From: RGIG1959 sp045651865
Lineage (GTDB): Bacteria; Bacillota; Clostridia; Oscillospirales; Acutalibacteraceae
DNA: 7,281 nucleotides
Assembly: GCA_045651865.1 (NCBI GenBank)
Contig: JAZRTC010000009.1
Span: 1-7,281 of the forward strand
Direction: 5' to 3'
Shown here in pieces: positions 5,635-7,281 of the stretch (positions are counted from its first letter, which is position 1; each line of letters opens with the position of its first letter). The notes under the pieces were generated by a model, which saw nothing but the letters and a program-made list of their open reading frames with translations, was not told the origin of the DNA and did not search any database. The position numbers and the translations under genes were made by a program.

Positions 5635-6063
5635 TTACAGCTTGAACTCTTCGGGCTTCTGAGCCTCGTGAGCGTGGTTGGACTCTGCGTAAACGCGCAG
5701 GCGGGTCATCGCCTGACGACCGATGGTGTTGTTGGGGATCATACCGTTCACAGCAAGCTCCATCGCCTTCTCGGGGCGCTGAGCCATCAGGGTGCTGTAC
5801 TGGGTAGCCTTCAGGCCACCGATCCAACCAGTGTGACGGTACCAATACTTGTTGCGGAGCTTGTTGCCCGTGAGGACAGCTTTGCCGCAGTTGATGATGA
5901 TGACATGATCGCCGCAATCCACATGGGGAGTGTAGGTGGGCTTATGCTTGCCGCGAAGCAACACAGCCGCTTGAGCAGCCACACGACCGAGGGATTTACC
6001 GGCGGCATCAATGACATACCACTTGCGGTCGACTTGACCGGCTTTTTCCATGTAAGTGGACAT
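5635..6063 (-). CDS. rplM: 50S ribosomal protein L13
   Basis: A 142-residue large-subunit ribosomal protein of the usual length. Recognisable family segments are KWYVIDAAGKSLGRVA (14-29), LLRGKHKPTYTPHVDCGD, the LTGNKLRNKYWYRHTGW stretch, and PNNTIGRQAMTRLRVY near the C-terminus. L13 binds 23S rRNA early in assembly. GGAGGT (plus-strand 6071-6076) lies 7 nt before the ATG. It is first in a two-gene operon with rpsI. The leader is only about 40 nt and shows no hairpin, so the L13 leader RNA known from some Firmicutes is not apparent here. Confidence 0.99.
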   Translation of the reverse strand: MSTYMEKAGQVDRKWYVIDAAGKSLGRVAAQAAVLLRGKHKPTYTPHVDCGDHVIIINCGKAVLTGNKLRNKYWYRHTGWIGGLKATQYSTLMAQRPEKAMELAVNGMIPNNTIGRQAMTRLRVYAESNHAHEAQKPEEFKL

Positions 6064-6109
6064 GTGAAATACCTCCTGTTTGTTTGATGTTGTTTAACTC
6101 ACGGCGATG

Positions 6110-6138
6110 ATAATACCATATTTCCGGACGGCTGTCAA
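6110..6138 (-). promoter_or_regulatory. Strong sigma-A type promoter of rplM-rpsI
   Basis: On the minus strand a perfect TTGACA (plus-strand 6133-6138), a 17-bp spacer and TATTAT (plus-strand 6110-6115) with an upstream TGG giving an extended -10. The predicted start is near 6103, about 40 nt before the rplM ATG. An AT tract further upstream (plus-strand 6154-6166) is placed roughly where an UP element would be. Confidence 0.92.
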
Positions 6139-6154
6139 CCCCAAAATCCCCGAT

Positions 6155-6226
6155 TTTTTAATTTACAACCCACATTCTCTCGTTTTCTCTTTGTTTTTCT
6201 CGTTTTTGCTCATTTTCTCGTTTTTT
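6155..6226. other. Pyrimidine-rich tract with regularly spaced T-runs
   Basis: The plus strand carries T-runs at 6155-6160, 6183-6186, 6194-6198, 6203-6207, 6213-6216 and 6221-6226. The last five have centres 9-11.5 bp apart, and TCTCGTTTT occurs three times (6178, 6198, 6216). T/A-runs in near-helical phase are known to bend DNA. The tract lies between the aminotransferase terminator and the rplM promoter. Whether it bends DNA or activates the promoter is inference; it may be only low-complexity spacer. Confidence 0.45.
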
Positions 6227-6231
6227 GTTTC

Positions 6232-6284
6232 AAAAATTAAAAACGGCGATAAAATACGGAAAAACCGTGTTCCATCGCCGTTTT
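6232..6284 (-). terminator. Intrinsic terminator of the aminotransferase gene
   Basis: On the minus strand AAAACGGCGAT (plus-strand 6274-6284) pairs over 11 bp with ATCGCCGTTTT (plus-strand 6240-6250), with a small inner hairpin (ACGG/CCGT, 6256-6259 with 6265-6268), and is followed by TTAATTTTTG. It starts 3 nt after the stop codon. Confidence 0.85.
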
Positions 6285-6287
6285 CTG

Positions 6288-7281
6288 TTATTTCAGCATG
6301 CCGCTTTGTCCGATGACATCCGCAACCTGTGCAAGCTCGTCGGGCGGTAATACCAGCGCAAATCGCACATACCCTTCACCGCGCTTGCCGAATGCCGCAC
6401 CGGGGGTACACAGCACACCCGTCTCACGCACCAGCTGTTTGCAGAATGCCTGCGAATCGGTGTAGCCTGCGGGGAGCGGTGCCCACACAAACATCGTGCC
6501 GTCGCTGTCGGGAATGTCCCAGCCGTAGCGGCGCAGTCCGCCGCACAGCGCATCCCGCCGCGCCTGATATTCCGCACATTGACGCTTCACTTCGTCGCGC
6601 GGGCCCGTCAGCGCCGCGACAGCGGCCTTCTGGATAGGTGTAAACATACCGAAGTCGTATTGGGAGCGAAGGAGCTTCATCGCCTCAATCACGCTCTTAT
6701 TGCCGATTAAAAAGGAAATACGGGCACCTGTGACATTAAATGATTTCGACAGCGAGAAAAATTCCGCACCCACTTCGGCGGCACCGTCGAGCGACAGGAA
6801 CGAGAATCCTTCTCGCCCGTCAAACAATATGTCGGAATAGGCGTTGTCGCTGATGAGAATAAAGCCATAGCGCTTGGCGTAACCGATCAGTTCCTCGTAG
6901 ACCTCTTTCGGTGCGGCGGCGCCGACGGGGTTTGAAGGGTAGGATACGACCATGTATTTGATCTTTTTGAGGATCTCCTCGTCGATCAGATCCAGTCGCG
7001 GCATAAAGCCGTATTCCGCGATCAGCGGGTAGGTCTCAATGGTGGCTTCCCCCAGAAGCGCGCCCGCTTCAAACGCGGGATAACCGGGGTCGGGAAGAAG
7101 CACCACATCGCCTTTGTCGCAAAGCGCCATGCCGAGATGCCCCATACCTTCCTGTGAGCCGTTGACAGCGGTGATAATGTCCGGGGTGATCGTGACATCA
7201 AAGCGGTCGCGGTAATAGGCGCAGACAGCGTTCAGCAGTTCCTCGCTTTCCGTCAGTGAATATTTCCAGTTTTCGGGGTTC
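6288..7281 (-). CDS. Class I/II PLP-dependent aminotransferase, C-terminal 330 residues (5' end beyond the window)
   Basis: The reading frame is open to the right edge (begins NPENWKYSLT), so the ATG at 7145 is internal; about 55-60 residues are missing compared with the usual length near 390. Visible fold-type I features, numbered from the edge: NGSQEG (40-45) at the cofactor phosphate site, PDPGYP (63-68), YPSNPVG (114-120, the NPTG-like motif), D145 and Y148 for the pyridine ring, SLSKSFNVTGAR (176-187) with K179 the Schiff-base lysine, and R306 in GYVRFAL for the substrate alpha-carboxylate. The GSQEG...DPGYP pattern resembles LL-diaminopimelate aminotransferases and related aspartate-type enzymes. 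A role in lysine/cell-wall or general amino acid metabolism is plausible, but the exact substrate is not determined here. It has its own terminator and is probably transcribed separately from rplM-rpsI. Confidence 0.93.
   Translation of the reverse strand, partial: NPENWKYSLTESEELLNAVCAYYRDRFDVTITPDIITAVNGSQEGMGHLGMALCDKGDVVLLPDPGYPAFEAGALLGEATIETYPLIAEYGFMPRLDLIDEEILKKIKYMVVSYPSNPVGAAAPKEVYEELIGYAKRYGFILISDNAYSDILFDGREGFSFLSLDGAAEVGAEFFSLSKSFNVTGARISFLIGNKSVIEAMKLLRSQYDFGMFTPIQKAAVAALTGPRDEVKRQCAEYQARRDALCGGLRRYGWDIPDSDGTMFVWAPLPAGYTDSQAFCKQLVRETGVLCTPGAAFGKRGEGYVRFALVLPPDELAQVADVIGQSGMLK

Noticed and set aside
5140..6087. 315-residue open frame on the plus strand
   Set aside because: Runs antisense across rpsI and rplM, both certain genes, and through the rpsI terminator.
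6064..6103. L13 leader RNA
   Set aside because: The leader predicted from the promoter is only about 40 nt, and I could find no hairpin in it.
6178..6226. CRISPR or tandem repeat array
   Set aside because: The repeated unit is only about 9 bases of low-complexity TCTCGTTTT with irregular spacing; no repeat-spacer structure.
6107..6316. 69-residue plus-strand open frame over the T-rich tract
   Set aside because: Phe/Ser/Leu-rich translation of a pyrimidine tract that overlaps the rplM promoter and the aminotransferase terminator.

Overview
The window looks like chromosomal DNA of a Gram-positive gut-type clostridium, probably of the Oscillospiraceae/Ruminococcaceae kind. The clues are strong GGAGG ribosome binding sites, sigma-A type promoters with 17-bp spacers, a T-box leader, a dockerin-bearing secreted protein, and GC-rich palindromic repeats of the sort scattered through such genomes. 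That placement is inference; no marker here fixes a species.

Left edge (1-394, minus strand): the first 19 codons of a gene that reads as threonyl-tRNA synthetase, preceded by a complete T-box riboswitch (stem I with a candidate ACC threonine specifier, the T-box motif and a terminator) and its promoter. A divergent plus-strand promoter lies at 441-469.

Centre (441-4810, plus strand): a two-gene operon. Gene 1 (536-1567) is a membrane-anchored calcineurin-like phosphoesterase that starts at TTG. Gene 2 (1580-4768) is a 1062-residue secreted protein with a signal peptide, a close paralogue of the same phosphoesterase domain (about 68% identical by hand count), some 650 residues of beta-rich modules and a C-terminal dockerin with one intact and one decayed calcium loop. 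Gene 1 ends where the shared homology ends. The pair looks like a tandem duplication in which one copy stays on the membrane and the other is exported and fitted for docking. A strong hairpin terminator closes the operon.

Intergenic island (about 4811-5156): no gene is supported here. It holds a mosaic of GC-rich hairpins and a long imperfect inverted repeat.

Right part (5157-7281, minus strand): the universal ribosomal protein pair rplM-rpsI with its own promoter and terminator, then a tract with T-runs at about 9-11 bp intervals. Beyond that is the C-terminal 330 residues of a class I/II PLP aminotransferase resembling the LL-diaminopimelate/aspartate aminotransferase group, with its own terminator.

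The housekeeping genes are ordinary. The most unusual part is the paired phosphoesterase operon with its altered metal site and half-decayed dockerin.
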